From ZC4RG35 sp041747855 (GTDB lineage Bacteria; Actinomycetota; Acidimicrobiia; Spongiisociales; ZC4RG35), in contig JBGTEJ010000077.1 of NCBI GenBank assembly GCA_041747855.1, forward strand, positions 1 to 36,871: a stretch of 36,871 nucleotides of DNA, read 5' to 3'. Positions 1 through 7,793 of this stretch are shown piece by piece. Position numbers and translations under genes: made by a program. Numbering within the stretch: position 1 is the first letter of the stretch; each line of letters begins with the position of its first letter. The notes below the pieces were generated by a model. That model had not been told where the DNA came from, made no database searches, and worked only from the letters and a program-made list of their open reading frames with translations.

Positions 1-64
1 CAACTGCGAGACTGTGTAATGGGCAAGTCAGGAGAGAAACCAGCCCCCGAAGGGTACAGTTTGG

Positions 65-3000
65 GTGTTGAACCCCGAAAAGACTGACGACTCCGTGGAA
101 TCTGAGGGACCGGCCCACAAGGTCAGGTTCGTGACTGCGACCTCTCTTTTCGACGGCCACGACGCCTCGATCAACATCTTCAGGAGGATCCTGCAGTCCT
201 CCGGGGTCGAAGTGATCCATCTCGGACACAATCGGAGTGGGGCGGAGATCGTCGGCGCGGCGATTGACGAAGACGCTCACGCCATCGCCGTGACCTCCTA
301 TCAGGGTGGTCACATGGAGTTCTATCGCTATCTCCGTGACTTGCTGGTCGAAGGGGGAGCGGGGCATATTCGTCTGTTCGGAGGTGGAGGAGGGACCATC
401 CTCCCCGACGAGGGTGAGGAGTTGGGGGCGTACGGGGTGACCCGGATCTACTCCCCTGACGATGGACGGCAGTTGGGTCTCCAGGGGATGGTGGCCGACA
501 TGCTGGCCCGATCGGACTTCCCCACCGGCGAGTTGCCGGCCGACTTCGAGCTCGACAGCATCACGGCGGACAATCGATTGGGCTTGGCCGGTCTGATCTC
601 GGCCGCGGAGAACTACTCCGACAAATATGCCGACGTGTTCGAGGAGCTGGAACGACGAGCCGCCACCTCACCGGCCAGAGTCGTGGGGATCACCGGGACC
701 GGCGGATCCGGAAAGTCCAGTCTCGTCGACGAGGTTCTTCGCCGACTGCTGCTTGACTTCGAGGACATCAAGGTCGCAGTGATCTCAGTCGACCCGTCGA
801 AACGCCGATCGGGTGGTGCCCTACTGGGAGACCGCATCAGGATGAACTCATTGCCCCACCCCAGGGCCTACATGCGGTCCCTGGCGACACGTCAGGCCAA
901 TCTCGCCCTGTCCCCCCACGTCCATCATGCGATAAACGCGGTGAAGGTCGCCGGATACGACCTGGTCCTGCTGGAGACCTCGGGTATCGGTCAGTCCGAC
1001 ACCGAGATCGTCGACTTCTCCGACATCTCGATGTATGTGATGACTCCTGACTACGGTGCCGCCACCCAGCTCGAGAAGATCGACATGTTGGACTTTGCCG
1101 ACCTGGTGGCGATCAACAAGGCCGACAAGGAAGGCGCGTTGGACGCCCTGCGGGATGTTCGTAAGCAATGGAAGCGGAATCACCTGCAGTTCGGTCTCAC
1201 CGACGATGAGGTGCCGGTTCACCTGACCATCGCATCCGATTTCAACGACCCCGGCACGAACCGTTTCTATAAGGCGTTCGTCGGGTCGCTGGGATGGGAG
1301 TCCGATCTCGAACTCCCCGTTGCTGCCGAGGCCAAACAGCATGTGGTGCCCCCGGAGAGAAGTCGATACCTGGCCGAGATCGTCGAGGAGGTGCGTGGCT
1401 ACAACCTATGGGCGCGTCAACAGGCTGACGCCGCCGAAGAGGTCTACCGACTCGAAGGGGCGGCCGACGCCGGACTCGAGGTCGGCGGCCGGATCGATGA
1501 GGCCCGGGAGAAGGTCACTCCCGAAAACCTGAAGGCCCTGGAGCGATGGGAGGGCATGCTCGCCGAATACTCGGGGGAGGAGTTCATCTATTTCGTCCGA
1601 GGACGGGAGATCCGGGTGCCTCTACATCACGAGACCCTGTCGCACACCAGGGTCCCCAAAGTCGCCCTCCCCGGCTACAGGTCTTGGGGTGACCGGCTGG
1701 AATGGCTCCTGCAAGAGAACGTGCCGGGGGAGTTCCCCTATGCGGCAGGGGTGTTTCCTTTCAAGAGGGTTGAGGAGGATCCTGCCCGGATGTTCGCCGG
1801 AGAAGGGCCACCAGAGCAGACCAATGCGCGGTTCCACTACCTGTCGTCGGGGCTGGCCGCCAAACGTCTCTCCACCGCTTTCGATTCGGTCACCTTGTAC
1901 GGGGAGGACCCCCACGAGCGCCCCGACATCTACGGCAAGGTGGGCAACTCGGGGGTGTCGATCGCCACGCTCGACGACGCCAAGAAGCTGTATTCCGGCT
2001 TCGACCTCTCCGACCCCACCACCTCGGTGTCGATGACCATCAACGGGCCGGCGCCGATGATCCTCGCCTTCTTCATGAACGCCGCCATCGACCAGGCCTG
2101 CGAGACCTACATCACCGAGCATGACATGTGGGACCAGGTCGAGTCGAAGATGGCCGACATCTTTGGTGACGGTCCCCGGCCGGAGTATCACGGCGGACTG
2201 CCGATGGGCAACACCGGCCTCGGATTGAGGCTGCTCGGAGTCACCGGCGATCAGGTGCTGGATCCCGACGTCTACCAGCAGATCAAGGCCGACACCATGT
2301 CACGGGTCCGGGGGACTGTCCAGGCCGACATCCTCAAGGAGGACCAGGCCCAGAACACCTGCATCTTCTCCACGGAGTTCGCCCTGAGGATGATGGGCGA
2401 CATCCAGCAGTACTTCGTCGACAACGACGTCCACAACTTCTACTCGGTCTCGATCAGCGGGTATCACATGGCCGAGGCCGGGGCCAACCCGATCACCCAG
2501 CTTGCCTTCACGCTGGCGAACGGTTTCACCTTTGTCGAGAACTATCTGGCCCGGGGTATGGACATCGACGACTTCGCTCCCAACCTCTCCTTCTTCTTCT
2601 CGAACGGGATCGACGCCGAGTACGCCGTCATCGGCCGGGTGGCGAGACGGATCTGGGCAAAGGCGATGAAACACAAGTACGAGGGCAACGACCGCTCCCA
2701 GAAGCTCAAGTACCACATCCAGACTTCAGGTCGGTCCCTCCATGCCCAGGAGATCAGCTTCAACGACATCCGCACCACCCTCCAGGCCCTCTATGCGATA
2801 TATGACAACACCAACAGTCTCCACACCAACGCCTACGACGAGGCGATCACCACACCGACCGAAGAGTCGGTCCGAAGGGCCTTGGCCATCCAGTTGATCA
2901 TCAACCGTGAGCTGGGGCTGAACAAGAACGAGAACCCGCTCCAGGGGAGCTTCATCATCGAGGAGCTTACCGACCTGGTGGAGGAGGCGGTCCTCCTGGA

Positions 3001-3409
3001 GTTCGAACGTCTCAATTCCAGGGGTGGTGTGCTCGGGGCGATGGAGCGGCAGTACCAGCGGACCAAGATCCAGGAGGAGTCGCTCTACTACGAACAGCAG
3101 AAGGAGTCGGGTGCCTACCCGATCGTGGGCGTCAACACTTTCCTCTCGAAAGAGGGCTCGCCGTTCCAGATCCCCAAGGAGTTGATCCGCTCCTCGAGCG
3201 AGGACAAGGACCGTCAGATCACCAACCTGAGGGCCTTTCAGCATCGGAACCGGGAGGCAGCCGAGACCGCCCTCGCCGACCTGCAGAAGGCCGCGGTGCA
3301 GGGCGACAACCTGTTCGAGAGTCTCATGGAGGCAGCCAAGGTTGCGTCACTGGGCCAGATGAGCCGTGCCCTATACGACGTCGGCGGCCAGTACCGCAGG
3401 AACATGTAG
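65..3409 (+). CDS. icmF: Fused isobutyryl-CoA mutase IcmF
   Basis: Adenosylcobalamin-dependent mutase that interconverts isobutyryl-CoA and n-butyryl-CoA, with its G-protein chaperone fused in the middle. The 1114-aa length fits the family (about 1,100 aa). Residues about 19-150 form the B12-binding domain, with the DGHDAS motif (Asp30, His32, the expected lower cobalt ligand). Residues about 200-420 are a MeaB-like GTPase with Walker A GGSGKSS and an NKAD guanine-specificity motif. Residues about 530-1114 are the mutase barrel. The GVFPFKR and ANPITQLA segments are IcmF-like rather than methylmalonyl-CoA mutase-like, but substrate preference among IcmF and pivalyl-CoA-type mutases is inferred. 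The start is GTG; a TACAGT -10-like element at 55-60 suggests a very short leader. The next gene follows after 2 nt. Confidence 0.95.
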   Translation: MLNPEKTDDSVESEGPAHKVRFVTATSLFDGHDASINIFRRILQSSGVEVIHLGHNRSGAEIVGAAIDEDAHAIAVTSYQGGHMEFYRYLRDLLVEGGAGHIRLFGGGGGTILPDEGEELGAYGVTRIYSPDDGRQLGLQGMVADMLARSDFPTGELPADFELDSITADNRLGLAGLISAAENYSDKYADVFEELERRAATSPARVVGITGTGGSGKSSLVDEVLRRLLLDFEDIKVAVISVDPSKRRSGGALLGDRIRMNSLPHPRAYMRSLATRQANLALSPHVHHAINAVKVAGYDLVLLETSGIGQSDTEIVDFSDISMYVMTPDYGAATQLEKIDMLDFADLVAINKADKEGALDALRDVRKQWKRNHLQFGLTDDEVPVHLTIASDFNDPGTNRFYKAFVGSLGWESDLELPVAAEAKQHVVPPERSRYLAEIVEEVRGYNLWARQQADAAEEVYRLEGAADAGLEVGGRIDEAREKVTPENLKALERWEGMLAEYSGEEFIYFVRGREIRVPLHHETLSHTRVPKVALPGYRSWGDRLEWLLQENVPGEFPYAAGVFPFKRVEEDPARMFAGEGPPEQTNARFHYLSSGLAAKRLSTAFDSVTLYGEDPHERPDIYGKVGNSGVSIATLDDAKKLYSGFDLSDPTTSVSMTINGPAPMILAFFMNAAIDQACETYITEHDMWDQVESKMADIFGDGPRPEYHGGLPMGNTGLGLRLLGVTGDQVLDPDVYQQIKADTMSRVRGTVQADILKEDQAQNTCIFSTEFALRMMGDIQQYFVDNDVHNFYSVSISGYHMAEAGANPITQLAFTLANGFTFVENYLARGMDIDDFAPNLSFFFSNGIDAEYAVIGRVARRIWAKAMKHKYEGNDRSQKLKYHIQTSGRSLHAQEISFNDIRTTLQALYAIYDNTNSLHTNAYDEAITTPTEESVRRALAIQLIINRELGLNKNENPLQGSFIIEELTDLVEEAVLLEFERLNSRGGVLGAMERQYQRTKIQEESLYYEQQKESGAYPIVGVNTFLSKEGSPFQIPKELIRSSSEDKDRQITNLRAFQHRNREAAETALADLQKAAVQGDNLFESLMEAAKVASLGQMSRALYDVGGQYRRNM

Positions 3410-3411
3410 CC

Positions 3412-4029
3412 GTGGTACTCGTAATCGACCGCGAGTCCGAAGGTCCCACAAAGGACAGTCGCCTCTGGATGGTTGCGGGAGCGGTGGTCGTTCTCGTCAT
3501 GGCATTCGTGGCATTGACCCGCCCCCCGTCTGAGGTTTGCCCGCCTGAGTTGGAGGACTACACGGACCCGGACGGACAACCCAGCGGAGTGGTCTGCGAG
3601 AGCCCCCTAATCGGGGCCTGGCAGCTGGTCGGTCTTGAAGTGGAGGGGGAATTCATGGACATTCCATCCTCCGACGATTGGGGAGAGTTCGGCGGTTGGA
3701 TATCGGAAGTGTACGGGGATTCGGTCGACACCCCATTGGGGGACATTCGGGGAGGTTTCGCAGGTTGGGTCGAGTTCCGAGTCGATGGGTCGATGTCGGG
3801 GCGGTTCTGCAATACGTTCGGGACCAACTTCCAGGTTTCAGCAGACACGTTGCGCACCGGCGAAATGATCAGTACTGCCCGGGGGTGTGCCGGCCAAAGA
3901 GGCGAAGTAGAGCGAGTCGTGCAGACGGCGTTTCGATACACCAAGGCCACCTTCTCGATTCTCCCGGGCCGGACCCTCCAACTGATTTCGGGGGAGACCA
4001 CGATGACTTTCGTCTCATTCGGCTACTGA
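3412..4029 (+). CDS. Membrane-anchored META/HslJ-like domain protein
   Basis: A 205-aa protein. A short cytoplasmic N-terminus leads into one hydrophobic segment (residues about 20-38), so most of the chain should lie outside the membrane. From about residue 65 the pattern resembles the META (DUF306/HslJ) beta-domain: an opening GAWQLVGLEV strand, a central GSMSGRFCNTFG stretch in the place where the family has its SGC.N.F.G signature, a TARGCAG segment, and a closing RTLQLISGETTMTFVSF strand. Two cysteines precede the domain. The GTG start lies 2 nt after icmF, so the two are probably co-transcribed, but no functional link is evident. The domain assignment is by pattern only; the role is unknown. 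Confidence 0.6.
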   Translation: MVLVIDRESEGPTKDSRLWMVAGAVVVLVMAFVALTRPPSEVCPPELEDYTDPDGQPSGVVCESPLIGAWQLVGLEVEGEFMDIPSSDDWGEFGGWISEVYGDSVDTPLGDIRGGFAGWVEFRVDGSMSGRFCNTFGTNFQVSADTLRTGEMISTARGCAGQRGEVERVVQTAFRYTKATFSILPGRTLQLISGETTMTFVSFGY

Positions 4030-4071
4030 TGGACTGTGGCAAAGTTTATGTTGGTTTAGCATATAAAGGGG

Positions 4072-4100
4072 TTGACAGGATGCGATCCGCTCAGTACGAT
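4072..4100 (+). promoter_or_regulatory. Consensus promoter of the DUF222-HNH gene
   Basis: The -35 is TTGACA (4072-4077), a perfect sigma70 consensus. A 17-bp spacer follows, then a -10 of TACGAT (4095-4100). An unusually A/T-rich stretch at 4041-4067 upstream could act as an UP element. The predicted transcription start is about 4107-4108, at the ATG itself, so the mRNA would be leaderless. The TTG that could serve as an in-frame start at 4072 is therefore better read as part of the -35. Confidence 0.7.
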
Positions 4101-4115
4101 CGAACATATGTTCTC
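4100..4115. promoter_or_regulatory. LexA (SOS) box over the HNH start codon
   Basis: TCGAACATATGTTCTC matches the actinobacterial/Gram-positive LexA consensus TCGAAC-N4-GTTCGA at all but the last two positions. It starts at the last base of the -10 element and contains the ATG at 4108-4110, so bound LexA would cover the transcription start. The core CGAACATATGTTC is identical to the box at dnaE2. Confidence 0.8.
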
Positions 4116-5175
4116 CACTCGAATCAGTTCCATCGACCAGTTGGAGAGGCGGCTCCTAGAGAACCAGGAGGAAGTGTCACGCCTCTTCGGTGAGCAATTC
4201 GAGCTTCTCGAAGAACTCGACCTCCGCCATGTCGCCTCAGTCGACGGATGCCGCACACTCGCTGAGTGGGTCGCTTGGAAGCTCGACATGTCGCAGCACC
4301 GGGCACGGCGGATCGTCCGCACCATGAGGCGATCTGCCGACAGGCCGGAACTGAGACACGCCCTTGCATCGGGCGTCTCCTTCGACCGGGTCGAGGCTCT
4401 GTCGAGGATCGAAGACAACGTCGGTCTTTGGGAGGGAATGAGCGTCGGCGCAATCCATCGCGAGGCGACGCGCCTGGCAGGTTCGCAGAGCGACACCTTC
4501 CGTGGCCCGGATGATCGCTTCCTGGTGATGCAACCCAGTCTCGACGAAGGCTGGTACAAGTTCTACGGCGGGCTCGATGGCCCTGCCGGCGCGATAGTCG
4601 ACAAGGTTCTCTCGCAAGCTGCCGACCGAATTCAGGAGCGAAGCGAAGGTGTCACCACCACGGCGTCCTGGCGCAAGGCCACGGCACTCGCCGAGTTGTG
4701 TGTCTCCGACCAACCGATGCCGGCCCAGGTCACCGTCTTCGTCGACGCCAAGCATGCTGCCTCCGCCAATGGTGCCAGCGGCATCGTGCTGGATAGTGGC
4801 CCTGCGGTCGGTACCACCGCACTACAAGCGATCCTCTGCGAATCGGTCACCGAAGTGGTGGCCAGGGCCGAAGACGGCCGATACATGGAATACGGCAGAC
4901 GTCGGAGGACGGTGACGCCGAGCCTCCACCGGGTCCTGCTGGAGCGGCACACCGGGATGTGTGCGATTGACGGTTGTGAGTCGGCAAACCGCCTCCAGGC
5001 CCACCATGTCATCCCCTGGTCACGAGGTGGTCGGACCGATCAAGACAATCTGGTCCTCCTCTGCTGGTTCCACCACCATACGGTCGTCCACGACTGGGGC
5101 TACGAGATCTACCGGCAGCCCGATCACGGCCGGATGCGATTGCGACCGCCTCCGCCACAGGACCGACCTATCTAG
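4108..5175 (+). CDS. DUF222-HNH endonuclease family protein (13E12-type)
   Basis: A 355-aa protein. The N-terminal two thirds is the helical DUF222/13E12 region, with a SIDQLERRLLENQEEVSRL opening and a CRTLAEWVAWKLDMS segment typical of the family. The C-terminus (residues about 270-340) is an HNH nuclease fold: a CxxxxC pair (CAIDGC), HHVIPWSRGG, DNLVLLC and a following HHH. ATG at 4108 is chosen over the in-frame TTG at 4072 because that TTG lies in the -35 hexamer. The LexA box predicts SOS induction; some mycobacterial 13E12 proteins are also known LexA targets. The cellular role of the family is unsettled. These genes are often multicopy and mobile-like, but no repeats flank this copy. 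Confidence 0.88.
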   Translation: MFSTRISSIDQLERRLLENQEEVSRLFGEQFELLEELDLRHVASVDGCRTLAEWVAWKLDMSQHRARRIVRTMRRSADRPELRHALASGVSFDRVEALSRIEDNVGLWEGMSVGAIHREATRLAGSQSDTFRGPDDRFLVMQPSLDEGWYKFYGGLDGPAGAIVDKVLSQAADRIQERSEGVTTTASWRKATALAELCVSDQPMPAQVTVFVDAKHAASANGASGIVLDSGPAVGTTALQAILCESVTEVVARAEDGRYMEYGRRRRTVTPSLHRVLLERHTGMCAIDGCESANRLQAHHVIPWSRGGRTDQDNLVLLCWFHHHTVVHDWGYEIYRQPDHGRMRLRPPPPQDRPI

Positions 5176-5258
5176 GCCACAGCCCTCTCCGCCCACCCGC
5201 CTCCAAGACCGAATCTCCGCAAGTTACGACCCCAGCAACAGTTACCCTTGCGCCCTCT

Positions 5259-7793
5259 ATGTCGAGGAACATTCCGGAGAAACCCGCACTCGAAGGACTC
5301 GAGGCGAAGTGGGGCGCATATTGGGAAGAGGCGGGTACCTACCGATTCGACCGTACCCGGACCCGGGCTGAGATCTTCTCCATCGACACCCCGCCGCCGA
5401 CAGTCTCAGGGTCACTCCACATGGGCTCGGTGTTCGGATATGTCCAGACCGATGCCCATGCCCGCTACCGCCGCATGGCCGGCAAGGAAGTCTTCTATCC
5501 GATGGGTTGGGACGACAATGGTCTCCCCACCGAGCGACGCGTCCAGAACTACTACGGGGTCAAATGCGATCCATCACTGCCCTACGACCCCGATTTCACT
5601 CCACCCACAGAGCCTCCGAGTCCCCACTTGCCGATCAGTCGTCGCAACTTCGTCGAACTGTGCCACATCCTCACCGCCGAAGACGAGCAGGTCTTCGAGA
5701 ACATCTGGCGATCGCTGGGTCTCTCGGTGGATTGGACCCAGACCTACGCCACCATCGATCCCCATAGCCAACGGACATCGCAGCAGGCTTTCCTCAACAA
5801 CTTGATCCGAGGGGAGGCGTATTCGCAGGAGGCACCGGTCCTCTGGGACATCGACTTCCAGACTGCCGTGGCCCAGGCAGAGTTGGAAGATCGTGAGCGC
5901 CCCGCCGCCTACCACAAGGTGGCCTTCGCCCGACCCGACGGAAGTCCGCTCTACATCGAGTCCACCCGTCCCGAGCTGATCATCTCCTGTGTTGCCCTGG
6001 TGGCCCACCCCGACGACGAGCGCTACCAGGACCTCTTCGGCAAGACCGTCACCTCACCGCTCTTCGGAGTGGAACTCCCGATCAGGTCCCATCATCTGGC
6101 CGATCCCGAGAAGGGCACCGGGATAGCCATGGTCTGCACCTTCGGTGACACCACCGACGTCACCTGGTGGCGTGAGCTGGATCTTCCGATGAGAGCTGTG
6201 ATCCAAAGGGACGGAAGGTTCCTGCAGACCACTCCGGGCTGGCTGGAAGGAAAAGGGGCAGAGACGTATCCGCAAATCGCAGGGCTCTACCCCAACCAGG
6301 TCCAGAGGAAGATGATCGAGCTACTCAAAGAGTCCGGTGATCTCGAAGGGGAGCCACGACCCATCACCCACCCGGTCAAGTTCTACGAGCAGGGTGACCG
6401 GCCACTCGAGATCGTCACCAGCCGTCAATGGTTCATCCGCAACGGTGGCCGTGACGACGCCCTGCGAAAGGAGTTTCTGGAGAGGGGAGAGGCACTGCGA
6501 TGGGTCCCTGATTTCATGGGGGTCCGCTACCGGCATTGGGTCGAAGGTCTGACCGGTGACTGGCTGATCTCCCGACAGCGGTTCTTCGGTGTCGCCATCC
6601 CCCTGTGGTACCCGGTGCTGGAGGACGGCTCTACCGACCACGAGAATCCCATCGTTCCCCTTGACGAACAGCTTCCCGTCGACCCGAGCTCACATGTGCC
6701 CGACGGATACGAAGAGTCGCAACGCGGCCGGCCCGGAGGCTTTGTCGGTGATCCCGACATCATGGACACCTGGGCGACATCCTCCCTGACCCCCCAGATC
6801 GCCGGTCACTGGATCGACGACTCCGATCTCTGGACTCGGGTCTTCCCCATGGACATTCGCCCACAGGGACCGGAGATCATCAGGACCTGGTTGTTCTCCA
6901 CGACGGTTCGATCACACTTCGAACACGGAGTTCTCCCCTGGCGCACGGCCACCATCAACGGCTGGATCCTCGACCCGGATCGCAAGAAGATGTCGAAATC
7001 GAAGGGCAATGTGGTCACTCCCGAGGACCTGATGACCGAGCACAGCCCCGAAGCGGTCCGGTATTGGGCATGCAACGGCAGACCCGGAACCGACACCGCC
7101 CTGGACGAGGGAGTCATCAAGATCGGTCGGAGGCTGGCAATCAAGATTCTCAACGCCGCCCGCTTTGCTCTTGGGTTCACGGAGGAGGATCTGGACCGAT
7201 CCCACATTTCAGAAGCGCTCGACACTTCGATGCTGGCTGGTCTCGCCGGGGTGGTCGCACAGGCCACCGAGGCCTTCGAGGATTACGACTACGCCCGCGC
7301 CCTGGAAATCACAGAGCGGTCCTTCTGGGAGTGGACCGACGACTACCTCGAACTGGTCAAGACCCGCGCCTACGAGGATGGTCCCGAAGCCTCGTCTGCC
7401 CACGCATCACTTCAACTGGCACTGGGGATCTATCTGCGTCTCTTTGCCCCCTTCCTTCCGTTTGTCACCGAAGAGGTCTGGTCCTGGTGGAGGGAGGGTT
7501 CGATCCACCGAAACCCCTGGCCCAAGGGTTCGGAGATCGGTGATGTTGCTGGCCAGCCGGAGGTGATAGACGTGGCCAGTCGGGTCCTCACCGCGGTCCG
7601 TCGAGCCAAGTCCGACGCCCGGGTGTCGATGAAGGTCGACGTGTCCCGTCTCGAGATCACCGCTGACACCCTCACCATCGAGAGACTGAGACGGGCCGAG
7701 TCCGACCTTCTCGCCGCAGCGCGGGCCATAGGGATCCAATACCGGGAAGGGCCGTTCGAGGTGACCGTGGAGCTAGCCACGGACACCGGATGA
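5259..7793 (+). CDS. valS: Valyl-tRNA synthetase, archaeal-type short form
   Basis: Class I aminoacyl-tRNA synthetase that charges tRNA-Val; 844 aa. The HIGH-type motif is HMGS (residues 54-57) inside PPPTVSGSLHMGS, and KMSKS is at residues 577-581. The editing domain lies between, with a typical STRPELI segment near residue 230. The opening resembles the archaeal/alphaproteobacterial subtype, which has SIDTPPPTVSGSLHxG and GWDDNGLPTER, rather than the usual bacterial ValS. The C-terminal coiled-coil arm of standard bacterial ValS appears reduced or absent. The ATG start follows an 83-nt gap with no visible T-box. The stop overlaps the next start by 4 nt (ATGA), so the downstream oxygenase is probably translationally coupled. 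Confidence 0.95.
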   Translation: MSRNIPEKPALEGLEAKWGAYWEEAGTYRFDRTRTRAEIFSIDTPPPTVSGSLHMGSVFGYVQTDAHARYRRMAGKEVFYPMGWDDNGLPTERRVQNYYGVKCDPSLPYDPDFTPPTEPPSPHLPISRRNFVELCHILTAEDEQVFENIWRSLGLSVDWTQTYATIDPHSQRTSQQAFLNNLIRGEAYSQEAPVLWDIDFQTAVAQAELEDRERPAAYHKVAFARPDGSPLYIESTRPELIISCVALVAHPDDERYQDLFGKTVTSPLFGVELPIRSHHLADPEKGTGIAMVCTFGDTTDVTWWRELDLPMRAVIQRDGRFLQTTPGWLEGKGAETYPQIAGLYPNQVQRKMIELLKESGDLEGEPRPITHPVKFYEQGDRPLEIVTSRQWFIRNGGRDDALRKEFLERGEALRWVPDFMGVRYRHWVEGLTGDWLISRQRFFGVAIPLWYPVLEDGSTDHENPIVPLDEQLPVDPSSHVPDGYEESQRGRPGGFVGDPDIMDTWATSSLTPQIAGHWIDDSDLWTRVFPMDIRPQGPEIIRTWLFSTTVRSHFEHGVLPWRTATINGWILDPDRKKMSKSKGNVVTPEDLMTEHSPEAVRYWACNGRPGTDTALDEGVIKIGRRLAIKILNAARFALGFTEEDLDRSHISEALDTSMLAGLAGVVAQATEAFEDYDYARALEITERSFWEWTDDYLELVKTRAYEDGPEASSAHASLQLALGIYLRLFAPFLPFVTEEVWSWWREGSIHRNPWPKGSEIGDVAGQPEVIDVASRVLTAVRRAKSDARVSMKVDVSRLEITADTLTIERLRRAESDLLAAARAIGIQYREGPFEVTVELATDTG

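Noticed and set aside
6920..6933. CGAACACGGAGTTC, a LexA-like site
   Set aside because: The half-sites are 5 bp apart instead of 4, and it lies deep inside valS, so it is probably chance.
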